Source: an uncultured Collinsella sp.
GTDB lineage: Bacteria > Actinomycetota > Coriobacteriia > Coriobacteriales > Coriobacteriaceae
Direction of reading: 5' to 3'
DNA length: 7,509 bases
Assembly (NCBI GenBank): GCA_902464175.1
Contig: CABQHZ010000086.1
Coordinates: 1-7,509, forward strand
The position numbers and the translations under genes are program-made. Below the pieces are notes generated by a model. The model worked only from the letters and a program-made list of their open reading frames with translations, was not told where the DNA came from and did not search any database. Below, piece by piece: positions 5,367-7,509 of the stretch. Numbering within the stretch: the first letter of the stretch is position 1; each line of letters opens with the position of its first letter.

Positions 5367-7316
5367 ATGGAACAGAGGGTCCTCGGGGGAAGATACCTCC
5401 TCAAGGATAAGGTGGGGACAGGCGGCATGGCGACCGTCTACCGTGCACAGGACCAGGTCCTCGACCGCACGGTTGCCGTCAAGATCATGCTGCCGCAGTA
5501 TGCTGGCGACGCAACCTTCGCCGCACGCTTTAAGCAGGAGGCCCAGGCAGCAGCCGGTCTCTCCTCCCCCTATATCGTGGGCGTCTACGATTGGGGCAAG
5601 GACGGCGACACCTATTACATCGTCATGGAGTACCTGCGCGGTACCGACCTTAAGAGCGGCATCAAGAGCCACGGCGCCCTCGACCCCAAGAAGGTCGCCC
5701 AGATCGGCTCGCAGATTAGCTCCGCGCTCTCGGTCGCCCACAAGCACGAGATCATCCACCGCGACATTAAGCCGCAGAACATCATGGTGCTGCCCGACGG
5801 CAACATCAAGGTGATGGACTTTGGTATCGCGCGCGCCAAGAACAGCCACCTCACGCAAGACAACAACGTGCTGGGAACCGCCCACTACGTCAGCCCCGAG
5901 CAGACCCGTGGTCAGGACCTCGGCCCCACCTCGGATATCTACTCGCTGGGCGTCGTGATGTATGAGTGCGCCACCGGCCGCGTTCCCTTTGACGGTGACG
6001 ACGCTATCTCGGTCGCACTCAAGCAGGTCAACGAGCTGCCTATTCCACCGAGCCAGATCAACTCCGGTGTCGACGCCGACCTTGAGCGCATCATCCTCAA
6101 GTGCATGGAGAAGGACCCGGCAAACCGCTTCCAGACCGCCGACGAGCTTCGTCAGGTGCTCAACAGCTACCTGTCGGGCCGTGCCGTCAACATCTCGGAG
6201 CCCACGCGCATCATCGGTGCCCCCGGCGAGCTGGGCGCCACCAAGACTCGCGAGCTTTCCGATCAGACGCGCGCCATGGTGCGTCCCGTCTCGGGCGTGA
6301 GCGGCCAGAATACCGCCCGTAGCTCGGTTTCGGGTTCCACCGGCTCCTACGAGGTCGAAAAGCCCAAATCCAACAAGAACAAGATCATCGCCGCCGTGGT
6401 GGCAGCCGTTGCCGTCATCGGCATCGTGGTGGCCTTTGCCACAGGACTCTTTGGCGGCGAGCAGGTCACCGTTCCCGATGTACTGGGCAAGGACCAGCAG
6501 ACTGCCGTCGAACTGATCAAGGAAGCCGGCCTCGAGGTCGGCACCATCGACCAAAGCTACAACGACGATGTCGACGAGGGCAAGGTCGCCGAGCAGACGC
6601 CCAACGGCAACACCAAGAAGGCCAAGGGCACCAAGGTGAACCTGGTAATCTCCAAGGGCCCCAAGCCCTCCGAGAAGGTTGAGGTTCCCCAGCTTGTCGG
6701 CCTGACCAAGGACCAGGCAGAAGCCGCGCTGGCAAGCGTTGGCCTGAAGGGCAACGCCTCCGAGGAGGCCAACGAGGCCGATGAGGGCCAGGTCTTTGAT
6801 CAGGGCACCGAAGCCGGTAAGGAAGTCGCGAAGGGCACGACCATCTCGTACAAGGTCTCGAGCGGCCCGGATACCACGTCCGTCCCCGATCTGACCGACA
6901 TGACCGAGGCCCAAGCGCGCAATGCCCTCGATATGGCAGGCTTTGGCGTCGACGTGAGCTACCAGGAGAACGATTCGGTTACCGAGGGCACCGTGATTAG
7001 CTGGAACCCCAGCGGCAAGCAGAAGCCTGGCGCCACGATTGCCGTCGTCATTGCCAAGAAGTCCGGCAAGGCCAGCGTTCCGGGCAACCTGTACGGCAAG
7101 AGCATTTCCGCCGCCGTTACCGCGCTCAACAACGCCGGGTTCTACAACATCGCATTCTGCGATCAGAACGGCAACCCCGTGAGCGGCAACGAAAACGCCA
7201 CCGTTACGGGCGTCTCCCCCACCGGTAAGCAGTCCACCGACAACACGATCACGTTGACGGTTTCGATTTCTGGCTCTGGTACTGATTCAGGCGACGATTC
7301 CGGTACGACCAACTAG
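5367..7316 (+). CDS. pknB: PASTA-domain transmembrane Ser/Thr protein kinase PknB
   Basis: This receptor kinase couples cell-wall state to phosphorylation of growth and division proteins. Its 649 residues compare with 626 in Mycobacterium tuberculosis PknB (from memory). The kinase domain (about 10-270) has the Gly loop G17-T-G-G-M-A-T-V-Y25, ATP lysine K39, catalytic H131-R-D133 with K135 and N138, D151-F-G153, and the S176-P-E178 motif closing the activation loop. All catalytic residues are present. The activation loop reads L162-T-Q-D165, with Asp where the mycobacterial kinase has its second phosphorylated Thr. A Thr/Ser-rich juxtamembrane region (about 285-338) offers autophosphorylation sites for FHA proteins. 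A helix at about 340-361 crosses the membrane. Four PASTA units follow outside: about 367-432, 437-501, 504-565 and a divergent one at 569-635, then a Gly/Ser/Asp tail. PASTA units of this kinase class bind muropeptides or lipid II. The gene follows rodA-pbpA by 132 nt, so it may be read through from the operon or have its own promoter. Confidence 0.96.
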   Translation: MEQRVLGGRYLLKDKVGTGGMATVYRAQDQVLDRTVAVKIMLPQYAGDATFAARFKQEAQAAAGLSSPYIVGVYDWGKDGDTYYIVMEYLRGTDLKSGIKSHGALDPKKVAQIGSQISSALSVAHKHEIIHRDIKPQNIMVLPDGNIKVMDFGIARAKNSHLTQDNNVLGTAHYVSPEQTRGQDLGPTSDIYSLGVVMYECATGRVPFDGDDAISVALKQVNELPIPPSQINSGVDADLERIILKCMEKDPANRFQTADELRQVLNSYLSGRAVNISEPTRIIGAPGELGATKTRELSDQTRAMVRPVSGVSGQNTARSSVSGSTGSYEVEKPKSNKNKIIAAVVAAVAVIGIVVAFATGLFGGEQVTVPDVLGKDQQTAVELIKEAGLEVGTIDQSYNDDVDEGKVAEQTPNGNTKKAKGTKVNLVISKGPKPSEKVEVPQLVGLTKDQAEAALASVGLKGNASEEANEADEGQVFDQGTEAGKEVAKGTTISYKVSSGPDTTSVPDLTDMTEAQARNALDMAGFGVDVSYQENDSVTEGTVISWNPSGKQKPGATIAVVIAKKSGKASVPGNLYGKSISAAVTALNNAGFYNIAFCDQNGNPVSGNENATVTGVSPTGKQSTDNTITLTVSISGSGTDSGDDSGTTN

Positions 7317-7368
7317 TCATTAAGACGTTGCCCACAGCGGCTGCTGACGCAAATACATTCGCTCAATT

Positions 7369-7405
7369 GCGCCCGTTTGCTCCCCCTGCAAACGGGCGCT
7401 TTCTT
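7369..7405 (+). terminator. Intrinsic terminator after pknB
   Basis: A perfect 12-bp stem (7369-7380 with 7388-7399, GCGCCCGTTTGC and its complement) with a 7-nt loop is followed by TTTCTT (7400-7405). It lies 53 nt after the pknB stop and closes the + strand gene cluster. Confidence 0.92.
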
Positions 7406-7438
7406 CATCTGAAGTAGCGAAAACCACGGCATACCTTT

Positions 7439-7476
7439 AAACCAGAAGAGCCCGGCACCGTGGTGGTACCGGGCTC
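7439..7476 (-). terminator. Intrinsic terminator of the - strand tRNA gene
   Basis: Read on the - strand, GAGCCCGGTACC (7476-7465) pairs with GGTGCCGGGCTC (7459-7448) through 12 pairs including one G-U, with a 5-nt loop, followed by the interrupted T-rich tract TTCTGGTTT (7447-7439). It starts 10 nt beyond the CCA end of the tRNA. On the + strand no T-run follows, so it acts in the - direction. Confidence 0.75.
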
Positions 7477-7486
7477 GGCAAATCTC

Positions 7487-7509
7487 TGGTGCCCCCGGGC
7501 GGATTCGAA
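7487..7509 (-). tRNA. 3' end of a tRNA gene (partial, cut in the T-loop)
   Basis: The - strand reads T-loop TTCGAAT (7509-7503), T-stem 3' strand CCGCC (7502-7498), acceptor 3' strand CGGGGGC (7497-7491), discriminator A (7490) and an encoded CCA (7489-7487). The anticodon is outside the window, so the amino acid cannot be read. The pattern resembles bacterial tRNA-Arg ends (E. coli tRNA-Arg has a very similar T-arm to ACCA stretch), but tRNA-Leu or others remain possible. The predicted 5' acceptor strand is GCCCCCG. Confidence 0.85.

Noticed and set aside
5355..6914. 519-codon open frame on the - strand opposite pknB
   Set aside because: It is a shadow of the G/C-rich third codon positions of pknB. 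Its translation is low-complexity (Gly/Leu/Val/Asp-rich) with no domain, while the + strand frame has complete kinase motifs.
7404..7415. Short palindrome CTTCATCTGAAG
   Set aside because: It gives only five pairs with a 2-nt loop, just after the terminator T-run, and is easily explained by chance.

Overview
The window looks like a chromosomal segment of a high-GC Gram-positive actinobacterium, most likely class Coriobacteriia and possibly Collinsella or a close relative. The assignment rests on strong G/C preference at third codon positions, on gene order, and on the fused cell-wall gene described below. I could not test it by database search.

Layout. All protein genes lie on the + strand and form one cell-wall and division signalling cluster, the counterpart of the fhaB-pstP-rodA-pbpA-pknA-pknB locus of mycobacteria. 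Positions 1-416 hold an FHA-domain protein with an N-terminal membrane helix (FhaB-like). Its start codon is cut by the window edge after its first base. Positions 413-2347 hold a membrane-anchored PP2C Ser/Thr phosphatase (PstP-like) with an unusual disordered N-terminal extension of about 258 residues; it overlaps fhaB by ATGA. Positions 2364-5234 hold one 956-residue polypeptide that joins a 12-helix SEDS glycosyltransferase (RodA/FtsW type) to a class B penicillin-binding transpeptidase (PbpA type). A gap of 132 nt follows, with a bulged hairpin, a short direct repeat and a 16-codon mini-ORF. Positions 5367-7316 hold a PASTA-domain Ser/Thr kinase (PknB) with four extracellular PASTA units. 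No separate pknA is present at this locus.

The + strand cluster ends at a strong intrinsic terminator (7369-7405). Facing it on the - strand is a second intrinsic terminator (7439-7476), preceded in the sense of - strand transcription by a tRNA gene. Only the T-loop to CCA end of that tRNA (7487-7509) lies inside the window.

How the genes work together (inference from family knowledge). PknB senses muropeptides or lipid II through its PASTA units and phosphorylates cytoplasmic and membrane targets, PstP reverses this, and FhaB reads phosphothreonine marks at the membrane. The SEDS-PBP protein polymerises and cross-links peptidoglycan, and is a plausible output of the circuit.

The most notable features are the physical fusion of polymerase and transpeptidase, the rearranged architecture of the phosphatase (tail at the N-terminus, almost no juxtamembrane linker), and an Asp in the PknB activation loop where the mycobacterial kinase has a phosphorylated Thr.
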